The translations under genes were made by a program, and so were the position numbers. From positions 62,001 through 126,000 of the forward strand of contig CAWBEX010000001.1 of NCBI GenBank assembly GCA_963787895.1: a stretch of 64,000 nt of DNA, written 5' to 3'. The notes beneath the pieces are model-generated. The model was not told the origin of the DNA, searched no databases, and saw only the letters and a program-made list of their open reading frames with translations. This DNA comes from Anderseniella sp963787895 (GTDB taxonomy: Bacteria > Pseudomonadota > Alphaproteobacteria > Rhizobiales > Aestuariivirgaceae). This document shows positions 29,133 through 45,429 of this stretch, one piece after another; within the stretch, counting starts at the first letter, position 1, and each line of letters starts with the position of its first letter.

Positions 29133-29603
29133 TTACCAGCGGTAGTGCGAGAAGGCGCGGTTCGCCTCTGCCATCCGGTGGGTGTCTTCGCGCTTCTTGA
29201 CGGCTGTACCGCGATTGCTGGAAGCATCCATGAGCTCTCCAGACAAACGCTCGACCATCGTGTTTTCGTTGCGGCCACGCGCAGCTGTGATCAGCCAGCG
29301 GATAGCCAGTGCCTGGCGGCGCTCCGTGCGCACTTCAACGGGCACCTGATAGGTTGCACCACCAACGCGGCGCGAACGCACTTCAACGGCAGGTGACACA
29401 TTCTCGAGAGCCTGGTGAAACACCTGCAATGGCTCCTGGCGCATTTTTTCCTCGATCTTGTCGAAGGCGCCATAGACGATGCTTTCAGCGACGGACTTCT
29501 TGCCATCAAGCATCAGGTTGTTCATGAACTTTGACAGAATGCGGTCTCCGAACTTCGGGTCCGGGTTGATCTCGCGTTTTTCTGCGCGGTGACGGCGTGA
29601 CAT
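29133..29603 (-). CDS. rpsG: 30S ribosomal protein S7
   Basis: S7 (156 aa) organises the 30S head and in E. coli represses the str operon. MSRRHRAEKREINPDPKFGD, KKSVAESIVYGAFDKIEEK and RRVGGATYQVPVEVR are diagnostic. The length is the common 156 residues. Confidence 0.98.
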   Translation of the reverse strand: MSRRHRAEKREINPDPKFGDRILSKFMNNLMLDGKKSVAESIVYGAFDKIEEKMRQEPLQVFHQALENVSPAVEVRSRRVGGATYQVPVEVRTERRQALAIRWLITAARGRNENTMVERLSGELMDASSNRGTAVKKREDTHRMAEANRAFSHYRW

Positions 29604-29627
29604 GGTTTAACTACCCTCTTCCAACGC

Positions 29628-29999
29628 TTATTTCGGACGCTTGGCGCCGTACTTGGACCGACGCTGGCGGCGCTTGGCCAAGCCTTGCGTGTCCAGAACG
29701 CCACGAATTATGTGATATCGCACACCGGGAAGGTCCTTCACACGGCCGCCGCGGATCATAACCACGGAGTGCTCTTGAAGGTTATGGCCTTCACCAGGAA
29801 TGTAGCTGGTAACTTCAAACCCGTTGGTCAGACGCACGCGGGCGACCTTGCGAAGCGCCGAGTTCGGCTTCTTCGGCGTTGTCGTGTACACGCGGGTGCA
29901 AACGCCACGCTTTTGCGGGCATTCCTGCATTGCCGGTACCTTGTTGCGGGTTTTCTGCGCAACACGGGGCTTACGGATAAGCTGATTAATCGTCGGCAT
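29628..29999 (-). CDS. rpsL: 30S ribosomal protein S12
   Basis: S12 (123 aa) controls decoding accuracy. MPTINQLIRKPR, TTPKKPNSALRKVARVRL and PGVRYHIIRG are present. The lysines at which streptomycin-resistance substitutions usually occur appear as Lys, the susceptible form. It is the first gene of the str operon in this window, preceded by a 478-bp gene-free stretch. Confidence 0.98.
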   Translation of the reverse strand: MPTINQLIRKPRVAQKTRNKVPAMQECPQKRGVCTRVYTTTPKKPNSALRKVARVRLTNGFEVTSYIPGEGHNLQEHSVVMIRGGRVKDLPGVRYHIIRGVLDTQGLAKRRQRRSKYGAKRPK

Positions 30000-30477
30000 G
30001 TATATCTCGATCTTTCGAACGGGTCGTTAAAACAAAACATGTGCGCTGCCCGCTGGTTGGCCGCGCGCATAAAAACAAACGCTGTATCACCGCTATGTTG
30101 TGGTGACCAGCGTCTCAAATCAGAGGACTGTCGGAGTCTGGCCCCGAGAGTCATGTTCAGATCTGAACTCAGCTAACTTCCTGACAACGTTTAGACATCT
30201 GATGCCTACGGCTTGTCTGCTTGAAAGTTGGCCGGAACATACTCATGTGACCCTGCCCCGTCAAGGCACAAATTCAGCAAATTTCAAGTGAAAATCGATG
30301 TTTTTGCGCACCCACCGTCGCATCCCTGCCGCAATTGGCAGCTGATCCGCAAACAATCGCCCAGATCACGTCATATCTCGGCCCTGTAGGTGAATCACCC
30401 TCACACGTTCCAAGGGACGGCACCCAAACCTACTGCCCGCTTAGAGTATTGGGCAGACATTACCCGGAGGGGCACGA
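30000..30477. other. Intergenic region between divergent rpsL and VOC-protein genes
   Basis: A 478-bp stretch without a supportable gene. It must contain the main promoter of the long ribosomal unit on the minus strand and the promoter of the VOC gene on the plus strand. It may also hold leader sequences for str regulation. I could not place -35/-10 boxes confidently. Short frames here lack plausible starts and family resemblance. Confidence 0.5.
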
Positions 30478-30963
30478 ATGCAAACGCACGTCGACACCTG
30501 GTGGCATGAACTGAACACATGGGACCCGCTTGAGGCACGCAACTTTTACCGGCGCACACTTGGCTGGTCTTTCGAGAAAGTCACCTTGCCTGACGGCGAG
30601 CCTTATTGGCTGGCCCACAAGGACGGCCGCATCGTAGGCGGCGTTTACAATCTGTCGTCACCGAAGTTCAAGGGTATTCCTTCGCACTGGATGACATACA
30701 TGGCGGTGGACGACATTGATGCCGCGACCAGGGCGGCAGAAGATGCAGGCGGAGAAATTGCCCGCCCGCCCACTGCCATACCCGGCATAGGCACTATAGC
30801 AATTGTTGCTGATGCAGCAGGCGCCTTTATAGGCATTATAGAACCTGCGAGCGGCGACCACGATGAGATCGCTCTCGATCACGACAACTATAACACGGTG
30901 GACCTGGCGGACAGAATACCGGCTGGTGAAGCGGGTGAGGCCGCACAACCGTTAGCCAGTTAG
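30478..30963 (+). CDS. VOC superfamily (glyoxalase/bleomycin-resistance-like) protein
   Basis: A 161-residue protein with the vicinal-oxygen-chelate layout: WWHELNTWDPLEARNFYRRTLGW at the start, GRIVGGVYNL in the middle, then the second babbab half with IATRAAEDAGGEI-like and GAFIGIIEPA strands. A good GGAGG lies about 8 bases before the ATG. VOC enzymes bind a metal and act on varied substrates, so the reaction cannot be named. A charged tail (about 130-161) follows the domain. It is a single gene, convergent with the small gene at 30998. Confidence 0.85.
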   Translation: MQTHVDTWWHELNTWDPLEARNFYRRTLGWSFEKVTLPDGEPYWLAHKDGRIVGGVYNLSSPKFKGIPSHWMTYMAVDDIDAATRAAEDAGGEIARPPTAIPGIGTIAIVADAAGAFIGIIEPASGDHDEIALDHDNYNTVDLADRIPAGEAGEAAQPLAS

Positions 30964-30986
30964 GACTGCCGCAGCCCCACACCTGT

Positions 30987-31014
30987 GAAACCCGAGGTCA
31001 AGGACCTCCGGTTT
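30987..31014. terminator. Weak hairpin between convergent genes
   Basis: An 11-bp stem with one mismatch (30989-30999 with 31003-31013) lies between the VOC gene and the convergent small gene and covers the latter's stop codon. Only three T residues follow on either strand, so it is a poor intrinsic terminator at best. Confidence 0.3.
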
Positions 31015-31315
31015 CGCCGGTCGTGGCGGCCTTTTCATCATATACAATGATGCCACGGCGCCCATCTCGGGCTTCTTGCCAGGCCTGATCATGTGGCTGT
31101 TGAACGGGCTTTTCAGCAACTACGGCTCCACGCAGGATGTTCACATCCATCCAGCCGCGCTCGGCGAGGGCCTTATGCGCCAGTTTCTCCGCAGCGCCAA
31201 TGTTACGGGCGGCAACGAACACCACATAGGCACGGTCAGGATTATCAGCCACGCCTTCCTTGTGACCGCCCTGTGCGAGAAACATGAACACCGATTTTGT
31301 GAACTTGAATGCCAT
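30998..31315 (-). CDS. Hypothetical small protein downstream of rpoC
   Basis: About 105 residues from the ATG at 31315 (MAFKFTKSVFMFLAQGGHKE); an in-frame ATG three codons upstream is possible. The sequence looks like real protein: AYVVFVAARNIGAAEKLAHKALAERGW suggests an alpha/beta fold with two strands and a helix. No signal peptide or membrane segment is seen. The C-terminal 20 residues are polar and Gly/Thr-rich. It begins about 90 bp past the rpoC stop, separated from it by a hairpin terminator. I do not recognise a family. Confidence 0.6.
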   Translation of the reverse strand: MAFKFTKSVFMFLAQGGHKEGVADNPDRAYVVFVAARNIGAAEKLAHKALAERGWMDVNILRGAVVAEKPVQQPHDQAWQEARDGRRGIIVYDEKAATTGETGGP

Positions 31316-31340
31316 GGGTTTCAAATGCCTGCGGGAGAAT

Positions 31341-31376
31341 CAAAGAACCGCCGCAACCATATACTGATTGCGGCGG
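31341..31376 (-). terminator. Terminator after rpoC
   Basis: A GC-rich perfect 9-bp stem, CCGCCGCAA (31348-31356) with TTGCGGCGG (31368-31376), lies about 30 bp past the rpoC stop. On the minus strand it is followed by TTCTTTG. It likely ends the rplKAJL-rpoBC transcription unit. Confidence 0.75.
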
Positions 31377-31407
31377 CTCTTGCATGTTTGCGTTCTAAGG
31401 CAGGCAG

Positions 31408-35601
<4,194 letters not shown>

Positions 35602-35746
35602 GTCTTACCTCTATTCCTTTGTCGCGGACGGGGCGCTGATCCGCTTTTCGGAGTGTCTGGTTCTTCGTTGAGAACACCGGCGTGGCCCGTTGCCGTTGTT
35701 CCCAGTTTCAGGACAGGAGCTGTCAAGCCCCTGCCCCGTGTCAGTG

Positions 35747-39829
<4,083 letters not shown>

Positions 39830-39909
39830 TTCTGTTCCTTCGCATTTTGGCTCTTGCGGCCGGGGCAGCCCAAGAGCAATTCAATCAAGCCAGTGCGGCG
39901 GCTTGCCGT

Positions 39910-39950
39910 ACAGTCTTGTTTGCCCGGGCTCATATACCGGACAAGACTGT
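39910..39950 (-). promoter_or_regulatory. Long hairpin between rplL and rpoB
   Basis: ACAGTCTTGT (39910-39919) pairs perfectly with ACAAGACTGT (39941-39950), with a partly self-complementary GC-rich interior. It lies about 150 bp past the rplL stop and 80 bp before rpoB. In E. coli this interval carries an attenuator and an RNase III site that set the ratio of L12 to beta subunit. A similar role here is inferred from position. Confidence 0.5.
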
Positions 39951-40037
39951 GCGGAAAACCGCCTTTAAGCCTCACTCATATACCCGCGAATGCCGCACCT
40001 TGGCGCCAGTTGGCGAGACCGGGGAGGAGGAACCGAA

Positions 40038-40060
40038 CCCTTGTGTCTAACAGACACGGG
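40038..40060 (-). promoter_or_regulatory. Hairpin just after rplL
   Basis: GTGTCT/AGACAC flanked by CCC/GGG with a two-base bulge forms a short hairpin 37 bp past the rplL stop. No T-run follows on the minus strand. It could be a partial terminator or mRNA-stability element. Confidence 0.35.
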
Positions 40061-40096
40061 CTGATTCCCCCCAACCGGATTTGGCAACGAAGCCGG

Positions 40097-40477
40097 TTAC
40101 TTGAGGGCAACCTTGGCACCAGCAGCTTCGAGCTTCTTCTTCAGCTCTTCTGCTTCTGCCTTGGGAGCACCTTCCTTAACGGTCTTCGGAGCACCTTCAA
40201 CCAGGTCCTTGGCTTCCTTCAGGCCAAGGCCGGTGATGGCGCGGACTTCCTTGATGACCTCGATCTTCTTGTCGCCAGCGGCTTCAAGAACAACGTCAAA
40301 CTCATCCTTGGCTTCAGCGGCTTCACCACCAGCAGCGGCAGCGCCACCAGCAGCAGCAACAGCAACAGGAGCAGCAGCAGAAACGCCCCACTTCTCTTCG
40401 AGAAGCTTGGACAGCTCAGCAGCTTCCATAACGGTCAGGTTGGACAGGTCATCTACAATTTTAGCAAGATCAGCCAT
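40097..40477 (-). CDS. rplL: 50S ribosomal protein L7/L12
   Basis: L7/L12 (126 aa) forms the stalk that recruits translation GTPases. The N-terminal dimerisation domain (MADLAKIVDDLSNLTVMEAA), an Ala/Gly-rich hinge (about 36-55) and the C-terminal domain with KIEVIKEVRAITGLGLKEAK are all present. Length is typical. Confidence 0.98.
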   Translation of the reverse strand: MADLAKIVDDLSNLTVMEAAELSKLLEEKWGVSAAAPVAVAAAGGAAAAGGEAAEAKDEFDVVLEAAGDKKIEVIKEVRAITGLGLKEAKDLVEGAPKTVKEGAPKAEAEELKKKLEAAGAKVALK

Positions 40478-40531
40478 TTTTTCGTCTTTCGTATTACGGT
40501 TTGAACCAGTTCAGTGATTGGACACGGCTAA

Positions 40532-41050
40532 TCAAGCCGCTTCTCCCTTGTTGGCGTAGGCGCCGATAACCCGTGCGAGCTGTCCAGCAGGCGCCTGAGT
40601 GACACCCGCAATGCGGGTGGCTGGCGTCTGGATCATGCCCACAAGCTTCGCCCGCAGCTCATCGAGCGACGGCAGGTCAGCAAGTGCCTTGACTCCGTTG
40701 GCATCCAGTACCGTGGAACCGAGCACACCACCAAGTACAACGAGCTTTTCGTTGGTCTTGGCGAATGTAGCGATCACCCTTGGTGCTGCGACCGGGTCGT
40801 CCGAGTAGGACAACATCGTCGGACCTGTAAACAGGTCTGAAATACCAGCAGCGTCTGTGCCTTCAAGAGCAAGTTTGGCAAGGCGGTTCTTTGCAACTTT
40901 CGTTGCACCGCCTGCCTCGGCCATCTTCTTCCGCAGATCATTGATCTGGGGAACCGTCAGGCCGAGATTGTGGGTCACGACTACAACACCGGTCTCCTTG
41001 AACACGGTGTTGAGAGTTGCGACGAGCGTCTTCTTTTCTGCTCTATCCAC
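40532..41050 (-). CDS. rplJ: 50S ribosomal protein L10
   Basis: L10 (172 aa) anchors the L12 dimers. It starts at GTG 41050 ((V)DRAEKKTLVATLNTVF) with GGAGAG upstream, and ends with the helix that binds L12. The segment KVAKNRLAKLALEGT is typical. In E. coli L10-L12 represses its own mRNA by binding the leader; the unusually long 377-bp upstream gap could hold that element. Confidence 0.97.
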   Translation of the reverse strand: MDRAEKKTLVATLNTVFKETGVVVVTHNLGLTVPQINDLRKKMAEAGGATKVAKNRLAKLALEGTDAAGISDLFTGPTMLSYSDDPVAAPRVIATFAKTNEKLVVLGGVLGSTVLDANGVKALADLPSLDELRAKLVGMIQTPATRIAGVTQAPAGQLARVIGAYANKGEAA

Positions 41051-41427
41051 TTACTCTCTCCAGTTAACCCGGCATTTGAGTGCCGGGCGGTTGCACTAAG
41101 CCGCTTGTCTTCAAACGGACACTGCAACCAGCCTTAAAGGGCAAGGACGCAGCGCCGGTCAAACAAACGGCACTCCACTTGCCTGTCCTCCTGACCGCCG
41201 GAAACCGACTGGCCGGATCACCGAGGTGTTCAAACCGAACTGTTGCAAACGCAACAAAACATATTGAACGCCTTGTCTCATGCGGGCTGCCATCTGGCGT
41301 TTAAGTCGCGGCTTGCGCCGTGACGCCTGCAATCTCGGACAGGTCTGAGCCGGTTACCCGGCCCAACCACCCGGCAACCGGGGCAAGCCCCAAAAGCCGG
41401 ATGGCAACTCTTGCTCACATCGCGTGC
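41051..41427. other. Gene-free interval between rplA and rplJ (probable L10 leader)
   Basis: A 377-bp stretch without a gene, GC-rich and full of short self-complementary runs. The clearest is CCCGGCA (41068-41074) with TGCCGGG (41081-41087), 18 bp before the rplJ start. The position matches the L10 autoregulatory leader and often an internal promoter. No sequence match to the Rfam model was tested. Confidence 0.55.
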
Positions 41428-42126
41428 TTACTCTCCAGCTAGCGATGCAACGTCAATCTTCAATCCGGGGCCCATTGTCGAGGACACCGAAACACGCTTG
41501 ATGTAGGTGCCCTTGGCGCCGGTAGGCTTGGCCTTGGATACCGCATCAACGAATGCCTTCAGGTTTGCGAGAAGGTTGGCTTCGGTGAAGCTGGCCTTGC
41601 CAACACCGGCATGTACGATGCCAGCTTTTTCCACACGGAACTCAACCGAACCGCCCTTGGCAGCCTTTACCGCAGCAGCCACATCAGGCGTCACCGTGCC
41701 AACCTTCGGATTTGGCATCAGGTTGCGCGGGCCGAGCACTTTGCCCAGACGGCCTACAAGCGGCATCATGTCAGGCGTCGCGATGGCGCGGTCAAAGTTG
41801 ATTTCGCCCTTCTGAACGATCTCGACCAGATCTTCTGCACCAACGATGTCTGCACCGGCGGCCTTGGCTTCATCAGCCTTGGCATCACGGGCAAACACGG
41901 CGACGCGAACATCGCGGCCGGTGCCGGCTGGCAGCGAGACAACGCCGCGGACCATCTGGTCTGCATGGCGGGGATCAACGCCCAGGTTCATGGCCAGTTC
42001 AATGGTTTCATCGAACTTGGCAACAGCGCGTTCCTTCACCAGCTTGACAGCTTCTGCCGCGGTGTAAGCCTTGTTGCGGTCGATACCGTCAGCGGCTTTT
42101 GTGTATCTTTTTCCCTGTTTTGCCAT
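41428..42126 (-). CDS. rplA: 50S ribosomal protein L1
   Basis: L1 (232 aa) forms the mobile stalk that releases E-site tRNA and in E. coli represses the L11 operon. The ATG at 42126 (MAKQGKRYTKAADGIDRN) is chosen; a GTG three codons upstream overlaps the rplK stop. RHADQMVRGVVSLPAGTGR and GPRNLMPNPKVGTVTPD are signatures. Confidence 0.97.
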   Translation of the reverse strand: MAKQGKRYTKAADGIDRNKAYTAAEAVKLVKERAVAKFDETIELAMNLGVDPRHADQMVRGVVSLPAGTGRDVRVAVFARDAKADEAKAAGADIVGAEDLVEIVQKGEINFDRAIATPDMMPLVGRLGKVLGPRNLMPNPKVGTVTPDVAAAVKAAKGGSVEFRVEKAGIVHAGVGKASFTEANLLANLKAFVDAVSKAKPTGAKGTYIKRVSVSSTMGPGLKIDVASLAGE

Positions 42127-42131
42127 CACGA

Positions 42132-42563
42132 TCACCCTACAACTTCCAGGCCCATGGAACGGGCCGAACCGGCGATGATCTTTTCGGCGGCGTCGATATC
42201 GCGCGCATTGAGATCAACCATCTTCTTCTCGGCGATTTCACGCACCTGAGCGCGCGTTACCTTGCCGATAAATGTGCCTTTGCCGGGTTCCTTGTGGCCG
42301 GACTTGATCTTCGCGGCCTTCTTCAGGAAGAACGACGCTGGCGGCGTCTTCATTTCGAAGGTGAAGGACTTGTCCTGATAGGCAGTGATAACCACCGGAA
42401 TCGGAGAACCTTGTTCAGCCTGCTGAGTTGCAGCGTTGAACGCCTTGCAGAATTCCATAATGTTCAGTCCGCGCTGACCGAGAGCGGGACCGACCGGTGG
42501 TGACGGGTTGGCCTGTCCAGCCGGAATTTGCAGCTTTATGTAGCCGAGTACTTTCTTAGCCAT
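42132..42563 (-). CDS. rplK: 50S ribosomal protein L11
   Basis: L11 (143 aa) forms the GTPase-associated centre with 23S rRNA. The N-terminal KLQIPAGQANPSPPVGPALGQRGLN, split here as KLQIPAGQANPSPPVGPAL, contains the thiostrepton-binding Pro residues. A C-terminal rRNA-binding domain follows. It starts 128 bp after nusG and ends 5 bp before rplA. Confidence 0.98.
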   Translation of the reverse strand: MAKKVLGYIKLQIPAGQANPSPPVGPALGQRGLNIMEFCKAFNAATQQAEQGSPIPVVITAYQDKSFTFEMKTPPASFFLKKAAKIKSGHKEPGKGTFIGKVTRAQVREIAEKKMVDLNARDIDAAEKIIAGSARSMGLEVVG

Positions 42564-42691
42564 TTCTCAACATTCCCTCGCCCGGCCTCATCCCAAAAGG
42601 ATGAAAAGGGCTCTAGAGGTTAGTGGTCCGGCTTTCAGGCTGCGTGCGCCTGTCTGCCTCCCACCGTTACACGGTATCAGGTCAATCAGCC

Positions 42692-43222
42692 CTAAAGCTT
42701 CTCGACTTGTCCGAATTCCAACTCGACCGGGGTTGCCCGGCCAAAAATCGATACTGCCACTTTGAGGCGTGCGCGCTCTTCATCGACGTCTTCAACAAGA
42801 CCGTTGAACGAAGCGAACGGACCTTCAGCAACACGAACCTGCTCGCCGACCTCAAACATGATGGTCGGACGCGGGCGCTCGACGCCTTCCTGAACCTGGC
42901 TCAGGATGCGGGTCGCCTCATCCTCGGTGATCGGCATGGGCTTGTTGTCATGGCCCAGGAACCCGGTCACTTTCGGCGTATTCTTGATGAGGTGGTATGC
43001 CTCATCGGTCATTTCCATCTTCACCAGCACGTAACCGGGAAAGAAACGGCGCTCGGACTGAATCTTGCGGCCGCGGCGCATCTCAACCACTTCCTCGGTC
43101 GGCACCAGAACCTCCTCAAACAAGTCGCTCAGGCCCTTGGTCGCAGCCTGCTCCTTGATCAATTCAGCTACCTTCTTCTCGAAATTCGAGTAGGCGTGAA
43201 CGATGTACCACCGTTTAGTCAT
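42692..43222 (-). CDS. nusG: Transcription termination/antitermination factor NusG
   Basis: NusG (176 aa) binds the beta' clamp and links RNA polymerase to Rho or the ribosome. The NGN domain starts RWYIVHAYSNFEKKVAELIK and includes RRFFPGYVLVKMEMTD. The C-terminal KOW domain reads GEQVRVAEGPFASFNGLVED. It is 25 bp after secE, the universal bacterial order. Confidence 0.98.
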   Translation of the reverse strand: MTKRWYIVHAYSNFEKKVAELIKEQAATKGLSDLFEEVLVPTEEVVEMRRGRKIQSERRFFPGYVLVKMEMTDEAYHLIKNTPKVTGFLGHDNKPMPITEDEATRILSQVQEGVERPRPTIMFEVGEQVRVAEGPFASFNGLVEDVDEERARLKVAVSIFGRATPVELEFGQVEKL

Positions 43223-43247
43223 ATTGCGCTCCCATCGGCCTGCCTGA

Positions 43248-43439
43248 TCAACTGAACAGGATCAGGTCGATAACCCATTTCAACACCGCATCTACGCCCA
43301 GGAAAAATACCGCTGCCGCCGCAGACAGGATCAGCACCATAATTGTGGTGATCAGTGTTTCCCGTCTGGATGGCCAGGTAACCTTCGAGGTTTCTTGCCG
43401 AACCTGCTGGAAAAAATCGAACGGATTGGTTTTTGCCAT
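43248..43439 (-). CDS. secE: Preprotein translocase subunit SecE
   Basis: SecE (63 aa, single-helix form) clamps SecY. The amphipathic stretch FFQQVRQETSKVTWPSRRET precedes one transmembrane helix (IMVLILSAAAAVFFLGVDAV). This short form is usual outside enterobacteria. It lies between tRNA-Trp and nusG. Confidence 0.97.
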   Translation of the reverse strand: MAKTNPFDFFQQVRQETSKVTWPSRRETLITTIMVLILSAAAAVFFLGVDAVLKWVIDLILFS

Positions 43440-43490
43440 ATTCCTGTTTCACTCTTTGATCCAACCTCATGACAAGGCTGGTATTTCCGG

Positions 43491-43566
<76 letters not shown>

Positions 43567-43634
43567 AAACCGGGTGCGAGGAACACTACATGGTTCCCCG
43601 CAAGTGTTTGTTCAAGCAACCCTGACAATCAGGA

Positions 43635-44810
43635 CTACTCGACGATGGTTGACACGACACCTGCACCGACGGTGCGGCCGCCTTCACGGATGGCGAAGCG
43701 CAGCTTCTCTTCCATCGCGATCGGCGTGATCAACTCAACCTCAAACGACACGTTGTCGCCAGGCATCACCATTTCAGTTCCTTCCGGCAGCGTAACCACA
43801 CCCGTCACGTCGGTCGTGCGGAAGTAGAACTGCGGACGGTAGTTGCCAAAGAACGGCGTGTGACGGCCACCCTCTTCCTTCGTCAGAATGTAGGCTTCTG
43901 CCTTGAACTTCTTGTGCGGTGTGATCGAACCGGGCTTGCACAGCACCTGGCCGCGCTCAACGCCTTCACGGTCAACACCACGCAGCAGCGCGCCGATGTT
44001 GTCGCCAGCCTGACCCTGGTCAAGCAGCTTGCGGAACATCTCAACACCGGTGCACGTCGTCTTCACGGTGTCGCGAATGCCGACAATCTCGATTTCCTCG
44101 CCAACCTTCACAACACCACGCTCAACTCGGCCCGTCACAACAGTTCCGCGGCCAGAAATCGAGAACACGTCCTCAATCGGCATCAGGAACGGAAGATCAA
44201 TCGGACGCTCTGGCGTCGGAATGTACTCGTCAACAGCCTTCATCAGCTCGCGGATCGAGTTCTCGCCAATCTCAGGGTCACGCCCTTCCATCGCTGCAAG
44301 GGCAGAACCCTTCACAATCGGAATGTCACCGCCTGGAAAATCATACGATGAAAGAAGCTCGCGCACTTCCAGCTCAACAAGCTCAAGCAACTCTTCGTCG
44401 TCAACCTGGTCAACCTTGTTCATGAACACGACAAGCGCCGGCACACCAACCTGACGGGCAAGCAGAATGTGCTCGCGTGTCTGCGGCATCGGGCCGTCAG
44501 CAGCGCTCACAACAAGTATGCCGCCATCCATCTGGGCCGCACCGGTGATCATGTTCTTCACATAGTCGGCGTGGCCAGGGCAATCGACGTGCGCGTAGTG
44601 ACGTGCCTCGGTCTCATACTCAACGTGCGCCGTCGAAATCGTGATGCCGCGGGCCTTCTCTTCAGGCGCGCCATCAATCTGGTCGTACGCCTTGAACTCA
44701 CCAAAATACTTGGTGATCGCCGCTGTCAGCGTCGTCTTGCCATGGTCAACGTGGCCAATAGTACCTACGTTAACGTGCGGCTTGTTACGTTCAAACTTTG
44801 CCTTGGCCAT
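43635..44810 (-). CDS. tuf: Elongation factor Tu, second copy
   Basis: The same 391-residue EF-Tu as the str-operon copy, with every coding base the same on visual comparison of the 1.17-kb gene. Only the stop (TAG) differs. Here tuf lies between tRNA-Gly and tRNA-Trp, so it is probably excised from a mixed tRNA/mRNA transcript as in E. coli thrU-tufB. Identity limited to the open frame points to recent gene conversion rather than a copied segment. Confidence 0.98.
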   Translation of the reverse strand: MAKAKFERNKPHVNVGTIGHVDHGKTTLTAAITKYFGEFKAYDQIDGAPEEKARGITISTAHVEYETEARHYAHVDCPGHADYVKNMITGAAQMDGGILVVSAADGPMPQTREHILLARQVGVPALVVFMNKVDQVDDEELLELVELEVRELLSSYDFPGGDIPIVKGSALAAMEGRDPEIGENSIRELMKAVDEYIPTPERPIDLPFLMPIEDVFSISGRGTVVTGRVERGVVKVGEEIEIVGIRDTVKTTCTGVEMFRKLLDQGQAGDNIGALLRGVDREGVERGQVLCKPGSITPHKKFKAEAYILTKEEGGRHTPFFGNYRPQFYFRTTDVTGVVTLPEGTEMVMPGDNVSFEVELITPIAMEEKLRFAIREGGRTVGAGVVSTIVE

Positions 44811-44904
44811 TTCAGTCTCTACCTTTACCTGGAACGATAAACATGTTCAGTTTCAGACAGTTTCAAATCAACCGGCTGGATATTGGCCGGATCAGCAAGT
44901 GCCC

Positions 44905-44978
44905 TGGAGCGGGTGAAGGGAATCGAACCCTCGTCTTCAGCTTGGAAGGCTATTGCTCTACCATTGAGCTACACCCGC
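44905..44978 (-). tRNA. tRNA-Gly (anticodon TCC)
   Basis: A 74-nt gene with CCA encoded. The acceptor GCGGGTG pairs with CACCCGC, the anticodon is TCC, and the T-arm is GGTTCGATTCC. It lies about 94 bp before tuf on the same strand. Confidence 0.97.
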
Positions 44979-45070
44979 AACGTGTATTCAGGGCATAAAT
45001 GTCTGCTGTCTGTTGCTGGATTTCCTTATCTCTTTACGCTTAACTCCGAACGCAAACCACACTGTTCAAG

Positions 45071-45155
45071 TGGTGGAGGGGGTTGGATTCGAACCAACGT
45101 AGGCATAGCCAACGGGTTTACAGCCCGTCCCCTTTAGCCACTCGGGCACCCCTCC
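45071..45155 (-). tRNA. tRNA-Tyr (anticodon GTA)
   Basis: An 85-nt class II tRNA with a long variable arm, acceptor GGAGGGG/CCCCTCC, anticodon GTA and encoded CCA. It is the first gene of the tRNA-Tyr, tRNA-Gly, tuf, tRNA-Trp, secE series. Confidence 0.97.
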
Positions 45156-45429
45156 TGATGTTCAAACCCGCTTCAAAACATTGACAATTCAATGATTTAA
45201 AGCGATTGAGAAGACACTCGAGCAGGTGAAATCCGCGCGCAAAACATTATGCCCGGGGGTTAGCCGGGCGCTTCGGGGGTGTTATGCGCATGGCCGGGTT
45301 CCGTGTCAACAGGATTCGCAAGCAAAATCGCCTTGTGCTCTCATCCAGTTACCTAACGTCAGACCACTGCCAAACCCTACAAAAGAACAGTTGCGCCGAA
45401 ATGACAGATTCATCCTATAAGTGGCAGCC

